DNA from: Lingula anatina | Taxonomy: Eukaryota > Brachiopoda > Lingulata > Lingulida > Lingulidae | Length of the DNA stretch: 64,000 nt | Assembly: GCF_001039355.2 (NCBI RefSeq) | Contig: NW_019775425.1 | Span: 582,542-646,541 of the forward strand | Reading direction: 5' to 3' | Part shown: positions 25,326 through 36,582 of the stretch, one piece after another | Numbering within the stretch: position 1 is the stretch's first letter | How the letters are laid out: each line of letters opens with the position of its first letter | Notes under the pieces: generated by a model | What the model saw: the letters and a program-made list of their open reading frames with translations, nothing else | What the model was told of the DNA's origin: nothing | The model's database searches: none | Translations under genes and position numbers: made by a program

Positions 25326-26377
25326 TTCCTATGGGTTCTTTACACTATTTATTCTTAAATGTGAATCTCATAAAAACAGTTGTTAACCCTTTAAAATATT
25401 CAATTAAGAAACGATGAATTTGTCTGTGCAAAATAAAGAAAAACAACTTTGTTTTATTTTAAACTTAAGTTTTGGACTCAGAAATGTTCAATTACCTACA
25501 TTGAAACATATGCAAGGTACATGTACCGTTAGTAGGGCATAGAAAAAGAAGGTGCAACAATATTAAATTTACAAGTTAGATATAAAACTGACACGCAATG
25601 TTTGACTATCAATTGAAAACTGTAATAATATCCCAAATAACTGGTGATAATCGCCAAAATAAAGTACATATGCAAATGTAAACAAACGCCGAGTTGGGCC
25701 CGTCTTGGGTCATGGATGACGCAAAAACCTGGATTTTGCACGATTTTTGGTACAAAAAATTCTGCAACAATTTTTTCCAAAGATGGATTTTAATGATTTT
25801 TTATACATACAATATTGATTTAAAGATACGCTATCTCTTATCCGGAATTTCCCGCACACTCTCTAGTTGAGGAATAGTGGCCAAAGTTACGATGTTGCCA
25901 AGGTCAAATTTTACCGCTCAGTGCGACTTTGACGAACGCAAGCTCACTCTAAACGACAACATTTCAGTAGAAGGCTACGTGAATATGAAGTCTACATACC
26001 CCACAATCATAATATCGTATTAGACTTGCTAAGTATGCATTTATTTAAAGTATATAGCCATTTTTCGACCAAGTTTAATTTTTTACAAAATTTGAGCCCG
26101 ACGTTACGTCCTGGCGCGAGAAAACGACGTTATATCACTCCGCATCGACAGTATGTGTCCTACTGATATGTGTCCTATTTTACAATTGTGAAAGATCCCA
26201 CTGTTTGAGCGGGTTTAGTTAGACCAATGGAAACTTCCATGGTTAGACTATGCCTTCAGTGGGTTGGTGCCCACTGAGGCTAAAGGAGTTTATATAGTAT
26301 GTTTAGGGTTATATATTTTGTTCTAGATTGGTTGATTGCCTGGCTTGTTTACAGGTTTTTGGAGTTATTATAGCCAA

Positions 26378-27341
26378 GGAGTTACAACAATTACTCCTTG
26401 TTATAGCAGAGCACTAAAAAATTTTGTATTATTCGCTTAGCCAAATCACAACTCATTAATTAATTATTTTGTCTCCAAATTGACTAAACAAGCAAAAAAA
26501 AAAAAAAAAAAAAATCGAGTGACTAATAATATTACGATTATGTAATCTTTTTAAATTCGGCGAATACACAGTTGCACATATTCTCGGTGAATAACTCCTA
26601 CAGAACAGAATTGAAATTCTGGGTAAATAAAGTGTTTTATTTATTGGAATATTAGTGTTGTAAGAGGACAACACATCGTAGCTGTTTAGAAATAATTAGT
26701 GGCGCATGTCTATCTATTTAGAAGCTTAATTATTGCTTTCATCTAGATTACTTGCAAGTGAATAAAGGAAACAAAATCGAGATCGACCCGGAGTTGGCTG
26801 GCCGGCGTCAACTGCAAAAGTAGGAACGCTGTCAACGCTCTGTAATGCCGACCGCCTCGTCCCATTTGTAATTGATATAGGCCCGTCGTGTCGCAGTAAG
26901 GTGATTCGTTGCACGTTGATATGGGTTTGTTGTTAGCTCGCCTACGTGTCGCAGGAACTTTGTAACAGAAGCGCCCAGTCGTCCCTATCAAGAGTCGATA
27001 TAGGCCGGTCATTAGCTCACCCGCGACGCGTCGCAGTAAGTGTGTAACGAAAACAACGATATCAACCCACAGCACTGGACTTCTGATATCCAATCGTGCA
27101 AAGTCTAAACTCAGAAGAGTGCACACCTGAAAGTATCCATTTTGGAAAAAAATTCATTTGATACTTAATTATCACATCATATAGAATCATAGGTAGGCCT
27201 ACAGGGAAATAAAATGTGATAGGGGGCCTACATTAATTAGGCCTATTTGAGTGAATTTTAGTAGGCCTACTAGAATCCAGGATGTGTTGTAATGTATATA
27301 TATATATATATATATATTCAAGGAGGTCGGTGGGCTTCACC
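26378..27341. repeat. 0.96-kb duplicated unit, copy A
   Basis: Nearly identical to 27359-28311. It ends GGTGGGCTTCACC directly before the N at 27342. Inside it (about 26780-27060) is a GC-rich part with three diverged units, each holding GTGTCGCAG or CGTCGCAGTAAG, which produces an open minus-strand frame of 127 codons that looks like chance coding of a repeat. Confidence 0.85.
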
Positions 27342-27358
27342 NCTATCGAGACGCCCCC

Positions 27359-28311
27359 GGAGTTACAACAATTACTCTATTGTAACTCCTTGTTATAGCA
27401 GAGCACTAAAAAATTTTGTATTATTTGCTTAGCCAAATCACAACTCATTAATTAATTATTTTGTCTCCAAATTGACTAAACAAGCAAAAAAAAATCGAGT
27501 GACTAATAATATTACGATTATTTAATCTTTTTAAATTCGGCGAATACACAGTTGCACATTTTCTCGGTGAATAACTCCTACAGAACAGAATTGAAATTCT
27601 GGGTAAATAAAGTGTTTTATTTATTGGAATATTAGTGTTGTAAGAGGACAACACATCGTAGCTGTTTAGAAATAATTAGTGGCGCATGTCTATCTATTTA
27701 GAAGCTTAATTATTGCTTTCATCTAGATTACTTGCAAGTGATTAAAGGAAACAAAATCGAGATCGACCCAGAGTTGGCTGGCCGGCGTCAACTGCAAAGT
27801 AGGAACGCTGTCAACGCTCTGTAATGCCGACCGCCTCGTCCCATTTGTAATTGATATAGGCCCGTCGTGTCGCAGTAAGGTAATTCGTTGCACGTTGATA
27901 TGGGTTTGTTGTTAGCTCGCCTACGTGTCGCAGGAACTTTGTAACAGAAACGCCCAGTCGTCCCTATCAAGAGTCGATATAGGCGGTCATTAGCTCACCC
28001 GCGACGCGTCGCAGTAAGTGTGTAACGAAAACAACGATATCAACCCACAGCACTGGACTTCTGATATCCAATCGTGCAAAGTCTAAACTCAGAAGAGTGC
28101 ACACCTTAAAGTATCCATTTTGGAAAAAAATTCATTTGATACTTAATTATCACATCATATAGAATCATAGGTAGGCCTACAGGGAAATAAAATGTGATAG
28201 GGGGCCTACATTAATTAGGCCTATTTGAGTGAATTTTAGTAGGCCTACTAGAATCCAGGATGTGTTGTAATGTATATATATATATATTCAAGGAGGTCGG
28301 TGGGCTTCACC
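27359..28311. repeat. 0.95-kb duplicated unit, copy B
   Basis: Second copy of 26378-27341. It differs by a short insertion near 27380, poly-A and TA-repeat length, and a few substitutions. The open frame of copy A is broken here, which argues against it being a gene. Confidence 0.85.
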
Positions 28312-28514
28312 CCAGAACCCCAAAATACTACCAACTATAGGCCTACTGTCACTCCTTTTTTCTGGAAAATCCAATATTGCTTAAGTGATAGTTATTTTTA
28401 CTCAAATGGTAGGCCTATATGTTTAAATTCATATTTAAATAGTGTAATAGAAATCTTAGGCATGATGTGGTACCAAAGATGTCACATTTAGTCTCGAGTT
28501 TAATTGCCGACTGT

Positions 28515-28741
28515 TTAAGTGCCGACTATCGCCCCCTTGCCATGTGGGGTTCGGGGCCTGCTGAAGGAGAGGTGTTTTGGAGACCAAACACTGCCCTTTT
28601 CTTCATTTTAGAACTATAATTTAGTTAGTCAAAAGTCTAATTTCAAGAGGGGAATATTGGTGCGATATATTTTTCAGAAATCGAAGGGGGGGGGGGGTGG
28701 TGTTGACTCCCTCTGACCCCCCCCCTCTAAATCCGCCACTG
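28515..28741. repeat. Dispersed short repeat, copy c
   Basis: It shares ATCGCCCCCTTG, GGGGTTCGGGGCCTGCTGAAGG and TTCAAGAGGGGAATATTGGTG with copies a and d, and ends CCCCCCTCTAAATCCGCCACTG, the usual right end of this family. It abuts the palindromic element at 28742. Confidence 0.65.
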
Positions 28742-29180
28742 CGTTACCGATACGTCTTTGTTACATTGTCATACCGAGTTTGATATCCATCGATACGTAC
28801 GTTACCTATGTTTTTAATAACTGGTAGCTGCCTCCAACTTCTGGTCAGCCAACACCTAATTTTTTACTGCACATTACGTTACAATAAAATAGAAACGGGA
28901 CAAAAGACGGAAGTTGTCTTCAAAGGATTTGTAAAAATTGTTCACATGATGCATACAAATCCTTTGAAGACAACTTCCGTCCCATTTCTAACGTACTGTA
29001 TATATCGATGGCTATCAAACTCGTTATGACAATGTAACAAAGAGGAATGTGCAAAGCAGAAACATACCGGTACGTGCGCGCATACATGACGTCTCACGCA
29101 CTCACATAGTTGCGCCGACACAACAACGTAAACAACAACAATCAACGCGCAATTTGGTAACGTATGTATCAGTAACGTAT
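28742..29180. repeat. Palindromic pair of interspersed element X
   Basis: 28742-28960 matches 31270-31490 directly, while 29000-29180 matches 31150-31320 in inverted orientation, so the locus is two partial copies head to head. Their junction forms a 28-bp perfect inverted repeat (28905-28932 and 28955-28982) around a 22-nt spacer. Confidence 0.7.
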
Positions 29181-29223
29181 GATTCATGATACATTTGTAA
29201 TTCACCGCATAGATCTTAATGGA

Positions 29224-29379
29224 TATAGAAGTATATATATTTGTGCATCTTTGAAGATCGACATTTAAGTTGTTTTTTGTTCATAATCCCCGAAGAAGGC
29301 TCAGGGGCCGAAAGCTCGGATTGTAAATTACAACTTAAATGTAGATCTTCAAAGATGCATAAATATATATACTTCTATA
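29224..29379 (+). ncRNA. Hammerhead-ribozyme-like core at the tip of a long hairpin
   Basis: The core reads CCGAAGA (29290-29296; consensus CUGANGA, so one core base is changed), a stem II GGCU/GGCC, GAAA (29310-29313), a two-pair stem III without loop (A-U and G-C in GAAAGCUC) and the cleavage triplet position UC. Stem I (AUAAUCC with GGAUUGU) continues outward into arms of about 60 bp (29224-29289 and 29318-29379). Minimal hammerheads of this shape are known from Penelope-like retroelements. The T-to-C core change probably kills activity. Confidence 0.5.
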
Positions 29380-29415
29380 TCGGTAACGTATGTATCGATA
29401 CATACGTTACTGATA

Positions 29416-29456
29416 GGAATCCCTGAAGAAGGCCCAGGGCCGAAAGCTCGGATTGT
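29416..29456 (+). ncRNA. Hammerhead-ribozyme-like core, intact consensus
   Basis: CUGAAGA (29423-29429) matches CUGANGA. Stem II is GGCCC-A-GGGCC, followed by GAAA (29442-29445), a minimal stem III (GAAAGCUC) and cleavage after C at 29449. Stem I is AAUCC (29418-29422) with GGAUU (29450-29454), then a mismatch. Downstream sequence (ATGTAGATCTTCAAAG) matches the right arm of the first core, so the two are dispersed copies about 133 bp apart. Confidence 0.6.
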
Positions 29457-29779
29457 TTTTTACAACTGTAATGTAGATCTTCAAAGGTGTGTCAAAATAC
29501 AGACTTGACATTTAATAAGGAATATTTTTTCTAAGTCATCTTTCATAGTTTTTTTTTCCTATTTTGCTGACTGATAAATGAAAATAAGGATTAAAATCGT
29601 GGTTTAATAACTTTAAATGATCTCTTTGATGTCATGGTGACATCAGCTCATTGGTTGTATCCGACATTGAAGCAAACAGAAATGCATTGCCTATTCTGTG
29701 TCATCCATTAAAAGAGATATTTTGGATCTCCATATTTTCCAAATTATCGTCTGTAAAAGAGTTACACGCTCCACAAAAG

Positions 29780-30700
29780 ACCCTCATGTCAATGTCTAGT
29801 CATAGTAACGGTCGCTGTTACGCCTGGCCTCTTCTGTCTGTTACCAGCGCTCTCAAGCGGCAAGGCATTCCTTGGGATAGGTTTTAAGAGCTCAATCTGG
29901 AATAATATTCCAGGCATCACTCCAAAATTGTCCAATTTGGTCCAGTTTTGATGTAGGGCATGTAGACAGTTGATTCGGCGAGTAATGACTTACCCACATA
30001 TTGTCTATGCGGTTCAAATGTGGCGATTTTGATGACCAGAGTAGCTGCTAATTCCCTTGGTTCTGTAAGTTATCTGCTATTAAAAGTGCTCTGTGTAAAC
30101 CGGCAATCTCACCGTGCAACCTAAAATTGTTCCTAAGGTGCCCCCTATCAAATGATAGTCAAGTGGTTCCCAGATTATTCCTTTATTTGATCTGGTTCAG
30201 GTTTTCGTCAATGACTACCATTGGTGTTTTGGCACCAATGTGGTATCCACTCCAAATACTGACGCTGTCAATGACCCGTGTCACTTAAGGCGCGGCACAT
30301 GCTTCGTCGTAGGCCTCTTCTGGATGTTTGTAAACTCTGTTTTGACTAGTTGGGCGGTACAGGTGAAATCTGACCTCAATAAAGAAAGCCACATGGTTTC
30401 AGTGTTCTACGCAGAAACGGTCTTGGCCCCCAATTCATTAGAGAAACAGAAAACGATGTTTTGCTGTTCACAGTGGGTACCTCTGGTATTCTAACCTGCT
30501 AAAACCAGTTTGGTGTTCGTTAAGGGCCTTGAAAAACGCATTTTGGTGGCAATTTACCCCTCGTTCTGAACAGACTGGGTGGCTTTTGTTTAGTTGCAGC
30601 AGCATATCCTGAAAGACAGTGCGTCCTGTACCCTGGAGGTATGATTTCGATGCATTGGGTGTGACATCTGTGTAGGTACATCAGTCTAGGCATTACTCTA
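29780..30700 (-). pseudogene. Decayed Tc1-like transposase
   Basis: Conceptual minus-strand translation in shifting frames shows Tc1 family blocks in order: a QQNIVFCFSNE region (like the LFSDESRF block), GAKTPMVVIDENLN, LLWSSKSPHLNRIDNMW (like PWPSQSPDLNPIEHLW), AWNIIP, and MPCRLRALVTDRRG near the end. Many stops and frameshifts show it is dead. Terminal inverted repeats were not found. Confidence 0.7.
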
Positions 30701-31139
30701 TAAAACTGTGCGGACCGTTCCGTTTGGCGCTATAATCTTTTTTGCGCCAATCTGCCACAAATTAACAAATTTGTAAAGCACTACTTAGCTCATTTTACGC
30801 ACTGCAAAACTGACCGCTTGCATGCAAAATTTCAAATTCTTCTATGCAATAGTTGCCGACATACGGATACTTTTTTGACAGAACCAAGCTTTGCCTAAGC
30901 CAAGCCCTCACCAGCCTAAAGGAACACTACCCGATTAAATCACTGCATATTACATAATGTAGCAGCGCAACAGACATGGAAGTCAGTTAATTGGTAGCGA
31001 CACACCTGACTACACAATTCTCCATTTACAAATCTTATATGAGATCGGAGTTTTTTGAAAAAAGAACGGATTTTTACCTAGGCATACCTTCGAAACGAAA
31101 TATTCCATATTAAATGTCAAATCTGTATATACATGTATA

Positions 31140-31493
31140 CTTCTATACGTTACTGATACATACGTTACCAAATTGCGCGTAGAATGTTGTTGTTGTTGTT
31201 TACGTTTTTAGCTGTCCGTCGGCGCAAATATGTGAGTGCGTGCGGCGTCATGCATGCATTGTTTCTACGTAACACATCCCTCTTTGTTACATTGCCATAC
31301 CGATTTTAATATCCATCGATACATATGTTACCTATGTTTTTGATAACTGTTAGCTGCCTCCAACTTTTGGTCAGCCAACACCCATTTTTACTGCATAAAA
31401 GGTTACAATAAAATAGAAATGGGACAGAAAAGCTCGAGGGAAGTTGTCTTCAAACGATTTGTAAAAATTATTAACATGATACATACGTTATCA
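31140..31493. repeat. Interspersed element X, longer copy
   Basis: It runs from CGTTACTGATACATACGTTACC through a GTTGTTGTTGTTTACG tract to GATACATACGTTATC. Both halves recur in the palindromic pair at 28742-29180, so this copy gives the ancestral order. It is directly followed by dispersed repeat copy d. Confidence 0.65.
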
Positions 31494-31607
31494 GGAGCTG
31501 ATCCAGGATTATTTGAAAGGGGGGGGGGGGTCCGGAACGACAGGCCTCAGATGCGAAGTCGACCATCGCCCCCTTGGTGTGGGGTTCGGGGCCTGCTGAA
31601 GGACCCT

Positions 31608-31696
<89 letters not shown>

Positions 31697-31818
31697 GAAG
31701 AGCAAACAGTGCCCTTTTGTACGGTTTAGAACTATAATTTAGTTAGTCAAAATTCTAATTTCAAGAAGGGAATATTGGTGCGATATATTTTTCAGAAACC
31801 GAGAAAATCCGCCACTGC
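31494..31818. repeat. Dispersed short repeat, copy d, with poly-T and GT tracts
   Basis: It has the GCTGATCCAGGATTATTTG start, the CCATCGCCCCCTTGGTGTGG core and the AAAATCCGCCACTGC end of the family. A T tract (about 31610-31648) and a (GT)n microsatellite (31649-31693) are inserted in its middle. It is the most complete copy in the window. Confidence 0.7.
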
Positions 31819-32340
31819 AAGCTGTGCTATATTATTTCATTTTTGTTCTAACAGAAATCTCTGTGGAGCAATCTTTGCAGAAGAAGCGGTAAGTGTAGAT
31901 CCTTTTGCCACCCAGCTGTGTATCACAGTAGAATTTATGGAACTTCATCCACTGCGGCATTTATCCAGGAATTTAGAATGAGTCTAATGTTTTTCAAGTC
32001 ACCTTTATTCCTAGTTGTGACCCGGGAGCCTCCAGCAGCTTTGACAGCTACCTGGGATCGATGGCTACGTCCGGTCTTGCTTTACAGAGAATAAAAACAA
32101 CTTAAATAGCCCATTCAAACGTTTGCTACTTGCTAATTTAGAGGTAAATGGTGTTAATTACAGACTGCGTTCCAACATATTCAAAGCAAAGAAAATGATT
32201 AAGTTGATAAGACAATTATATAGGAGCATGCTAACAGATGTCTGGCTAGTAGACAACTGTCTGCCCATTTTAGGTGTAAACCATCAAAGATCCATACAAT
32301 GGCAACTGTTTTTAACAGGCTCTCACTTACTGTATCCTTT

Positions 32341-32470
32341 CTGTACTTCTCAGAAAGCGATTTTGATACTTGTAACTAAATTTCCGAATGAAGGCGTCTA
32401 ATTGGTTGATATAAAAATTAGAAAGGTAATAACTCTGGCAGCTATGTTGTTAGAAGAAACTGAAATTGAG
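32341..32470. repeat. Dispersed repeat pair flanking 32.4-36.2 kb (partner 36083-36215)
   Basis: The stretch CTTCTCAGAAAG...TTTCCGAATGAAGGCGTC...TTGGTTGATATAA...GAAGAAACTG recurs with about 20 percent change at 36083-36215 in the same orientation. Neither copy codes for anything recognisable. Confidence 0.6.
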
Positions 32471-33085
32471 ATGTTGAAGGTTGATGAAAAATAAAAAGAA
32501 ATATAAAGAAGACAAGGAACTGAGGAAGACCGTACCCAATTTCACCCCCTGCAGTCAACCTTTAAGATACTTAACCTTTATATCAGAAGGTGCTCATTTA
32601 GAACAAGAAATTACGAAAACATCAAATAATTACATGTATGGCTTTTTACTTTTCATTTGATGTTGGAAATAAAGAATCATCTCATTTTTGTAAGAGTAGA
32701 TTTCTTTTAAAATGTATTTATTTTCATTGACTTGTTAAATTAAAACTTAATTATTAATATTTTTCACATGTATTCTTTTATTATATTCATAGAATACCCA
32801 AACTACTTTATCCATATTTTTCTCAATATTAAATGGAATGTGTCCTCGAGCTCATTTGCCTGAAGTCTGCCTGTCAGCAGATAAAATATTGGATGGCACA
32901 TCTCAGTTCATTTTTCTATAGCTATTGACAAAGGAATCTTGATTTGTTTAAGTCGAATTATTCTTTGAATACACTAAATATTGTTGATTCTCAATTAATC
33001 AGGATTGTTTTGTATTATATGTGGAGTTGTATTTTTCTCCTTTTCTTTTTCCATTTTTTTTTCATACCTGGTGCTCAATTAAATA

Positions 33086-33248
33086 ATGCTTATCAACAGC
33101 TGTCTAAACTTTTCTGTAAAAATAATTAGATCCCAATCTTCATAATCCATTAAAATGCATGTGCCCTCCACATGCATTTTAATGGATTCTGAAGATTGGG
33201 ATCTAATTCTTATACAGAAAAGTTTAGGCAGCTGTTGATTAGCATTAT
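33086..33248. repeat. Near-perfect foldback (MITE-like)
   Basis: Two arms of about 75 bp (AATGCTTATCAACAGCTG inward and its complement) pair around a loop of about 10 nt near GTGCCCTCCAC. It has no coding content. Long perfect arms imply a young or recombination-prone element. Confidence 0.75.
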
Positions 33249-33449
33249 GGGTAGATTATTTTATTTTTTTATTTATCCGCTGGTATAACTGTTATATCCC
33301 CTCTACCTACACTTTACATTAATCAAACTACAAAGGCTTTCATCTAACAGGTTTTTCAGGGATGGGTTTAAGATTTTGAAAAGTGGCGGGTTAGGTTCAC
33401 AAATCTGGCAGGGAGGGGTTATCCTTAAAACATGGAAAAATTGGGGAAA

Positions 33450-33760
33450 TAGTACAGCAAAATGCCAATGTCAAATGTATGCTTATTACTACGAGGCAAA
33501 AGGGAACACGAGTTTATCTGAAAACGGTAAGAAACCACAACCGACTTTTAATGGAAACTGATTCACCATGTGAACTCTGAAAAACTACTAAGAGTTACTA
33601 TTTGTGATGATCTATCATGGAATATCCATATACAGAAAATTAGAAAGACAGTGGACAGTAAACTTGCACGTTTAAGAAAAAAAAACTGCCTCAGGAGAAC
33701 AAAACTTTTCTATGAAACACAGACAACCCCTCATCTAGACCAATGTCCCACTGTATAGGA
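33450..33760 (+). pseudogene. LINE reverse transcriptase fragment
   Basis: Translation gives MLITTRQKG in one frame, then KLLRVTICDDLSWNIHIQKI and KLFYETQTTPHLDQCPTV in another. This is the conserved end of the RT domain (K-LGV-ID--LSW--HI ... P-LDYC--VW) of CR1/L2/RTE-like LINEs. A frameshift and loss of both flanks show it is a remnant. Confidence 0.75.
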
Positions 33761-33779
33761 CAGTAGCATTGTAGTATTG

Positions 33780-34480
33780 TATTTCTGAGGAGGAGGGTAC
33801 GAATGTGTATGTCCCCCACATAGCCGTCAGATATGGTGCGTCTTGTCATACTGTATACGGGGTTTGCAGAAGTAAAGGGACACTGGTGATACCACAGTCC
33901 ACGAAGTGGCCACCTAAAGAAGACTAGGGCGAGAAACGACACGCGTTTCTTTTTCTGTAAAGGCTAAGGGGATTTGAACCGTGTAGCAAATTTGCTTTAC
34001 AGCGGCGGTGAAATTGGCAGGTTGAGATTAGCAAAAGGATGTTCAAGGAAAGTCCGTATTTACCTCAGAAATTCACAACAGGGTTCCCAGATGAAAAAAA
34101 CTTTTCACTTTAGTACACAGACGAAGAAGTGACGTGCTGCAAGAACAATTGCTTGGACACAAGGGCATCCGTACGGTTTCCTAGTTGGACAATAGGTCAG
34201 AATTAGCGCCATTTTGTTTTTTCTGATGAGTTCATCTTCACCTTGAACCTTGGGTGGACCAAGGAGTTGTTCTAACTCCTTGGGTGGACAAATGAGTATA
34301 TGAAGAACATCATCCAGTTCTCATATGTCACAGAATATGCTTTTCCTCACTAGACAGTCCACTTCAATAATGGTTTGGGGTTGCATTGGCCTCTATGGAA
34401 TTGGTGAACTGGTGTTGAGAAACTAAAACATGAACCATGAACGTTACATTGAAATTCTTGACCAAATTCTGGATTCTAAA
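33780..34480 (+). pseudogene. Decayed Tc1-like transposase (plus strand)
   Basis: Blocks in order are IAVRYGASCHTVYGV (DNA-binding helix region), SIMVWGCIGLYGIGELV (like SVMVWGCIS-G-G-L) and MNHERYIEILDQILD (like N-E-YI-IL---L), separated by stops and frameshifts. It differs from the minus-strand remnant at 29.8-30.7 kb and probably represents another Tc1 lineage. Confidence 0.75.
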
Positions 34481-34620
34481 AGCTGAAAACATAGACCTAA
34501 AAATCAGCAGGACATGACTCCATCTTCAGTGAGATGCTCAAGGGGACTTGATACGTTAAGATTTTTTTCTTATTCGTTGAGATAAAATAGAAATAAGTGT
34601 TGTCATTATGCTGGCACAAA

Positions 34621-34634
34621 AATAAACAAACAAA

Positions 34635-34677
<43 letters not shown>

Positions 34678-34680
34678 ATA
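34621..34680. repeat. (AAAT)n microsatellite
   Basis: About 14 tetranucleotide units with AAAC variants at the left end. It creates an artefactual minus-strand LFIY-repeat frame. Confidence 0.9.
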
Positions 34681-35394
34681 TAAACATAGGCGTGGATAAT
34701 TGACGTATCGGCAACGTTTTGGGGAGCCAAAACTATGTTTCACAAAATTTTAAAGTAGTCACTGAAAGTAAATTATGCTCAAATCGAAGGAGTAAAGGTC
34801 TCATTGTGTTTGTGTTCAAATCTGTTGCTCAAGCTCTCATTAAACTAGAAAAAAAAACAAAAAAACAATACAGATTTCAGTCTTAAATGTAGGGCCTTAT
34901 AGCTAATACAGAGGACATAGGTATGGAACAAATCTAAAAAAGGATAAGGACCAGAGACCCGAGCAGCCATAAATCATCTATAAAAGAAATATTTTTCCAC
35001 ACGTAGGCATCCAAGGGGATTAAAAGCAGGTACAGACACTTTCAGATGACTTCCCTTATGTAACTGTGAATAAGCAGGCTGCGGAATCCAAACGATGCCG
35101 GTGTATCGAAACTGAGGGTCCGTGTAACAGAAAGTCCGCCCTTCTTATAGTTATGGTTTGTTTGACCTAAGAGGGTCAAAATCTAGGTCGAGGCTCACCT
35201 GTACAAATGAATGGGAATCAGACTCTCTGTTATGGGGGACTCTCTTTCACGTTACACCGGTCATAAGTCCTAAGAATGGACGTCCGGGGTCAGATATGAT
35301 GAATACAGGTTAGGGTTAGTCGGAGTATTGGGCTAGTAAAACGACGAATGTCACCTGTACAGTGTAATGGGGAGCGGACAATAGTTCCTAATGT

Positions 35395-35806
35395 CCCTAT
35401 TTCACACAGACCACGAATCCCACGAATCGCCAGGAATTGACAAATTTCAGGATTATTGAGGATTCGTGAGATTTTGCCAATTTTCTGGTCTAGTTCGACA
35501 CGCTCTACGATTTAGTTACGATACAGGTGCTATAGTGTTACGAATACTCGTGGGATTCGGCTGGAATCGCACGAATATTGTCCAGAAATTAACTACGATT
35601 TTTTGAAATCGGGAGTTCGTGGCCAAAATTTTGAACAGCTCAAAATTTTTGCCACGAATTCCCGATTGATCAAGAAGTGCAAGAACTGACAACGATTATA
35701 TACGAATCTGTTCAGAACTTCACGAACTGATTACAATTCAACCACGAATCCTGAAATTTGTCAATTCATGGCCATTCGTGGGATTCGTGGTCTGTGTGAA
35801 ATAGGG
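35395..35806. mobile_element. MITE with about 60-bp terminal inverted repeats
   Basis: The ends CCCTATTTCACACAGACCAC and GTGGTCTGTGTGAAATAGGG continue as inverted repeats for about 60 bp, down to AATTGACAAATTTCAGGATT. A second, internal palindrome is centred near 35638. There is no open frame, and no target duplication could be assigned with confidence. Confidence 0.8.
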
Positions 35807-36582
35807 GCATAACAAACAGACTACCATTCCTGTCACATCGGGCCCGGGCTAACACTATCTAGGAAAAGTTGTGTATTGAAAGCAAGGAAAATGACATTTG
35901 ACTATATAAGTGCGAATGCCCAGCAAATAATTTTATCAGTTGTGTTATACATATTCAAAGTTGCAATAGGCCTAATAGTTTTATATATATATTCCAATAT
36001 CTCGTGGCTTTCTTCCAATAAAATGAGGCTACAGGTGTCACAAAAGTGTTATAGTATTCTCGACCTGAGAAGCTAGGGTGTCTGCACTTCTCAGAAAGTG
36101 ACCATGGTATTGAAGACATATTTCCGAATAAAGGCGTCCAATTGGTTGATATAATAATTGGAAAGGGTAATGACTATGACAACTATGTTGTTTGAAGAAA
36201 CTGTTGTTGAAACCTAGGAGCACGAATGTATTTCCATGTAAGGAAGTTCGTAAAATTCCATGGATACACATTGAGACTCCAATAAACTGTTACGAAAACA
36301 TTATTTATAATTAAGTCTCCTCAAGCCGGTTGTTACAGGTGACCGTTTAAACGGTTTTAAATTATGGTGTGTGAAAATATGAGAAAATGTGGTTAGTCAC
36401 TGCAGGTAGCAGCAATTGTCATTAGCACATAGGCTGTGAAACTTCCGATTTTCTGAATCGCTGTGACGTCTGGCTGATATGAATTACCAATGAAACGCAA
36501 ACCACCTGGGGTATCTACTGGTGACGCAAATTATCGAATCATAAAAACGTTTTACTAAAGAAAAACACGCGCTAGTTGAAAC

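Noticed and set aside
26743-27126. 127-codon minus-strand open frame in the duplicated unit
   Set aside because: The near-identical second copy breaks the frame, the sequence is internal tandem repeat, and no protein family is recognisable.
33960-33980. GGTTCAAATCC (reverse strand), like a tRNA B box
   Set aside because: No T-stem pairing, no A box and no cloverleaf around it; it lies in a Tc1 remnant.
34497-34730. Frame with LFIY repeats
   Set aside because: Translation of the (AAAT)n microsatellite.
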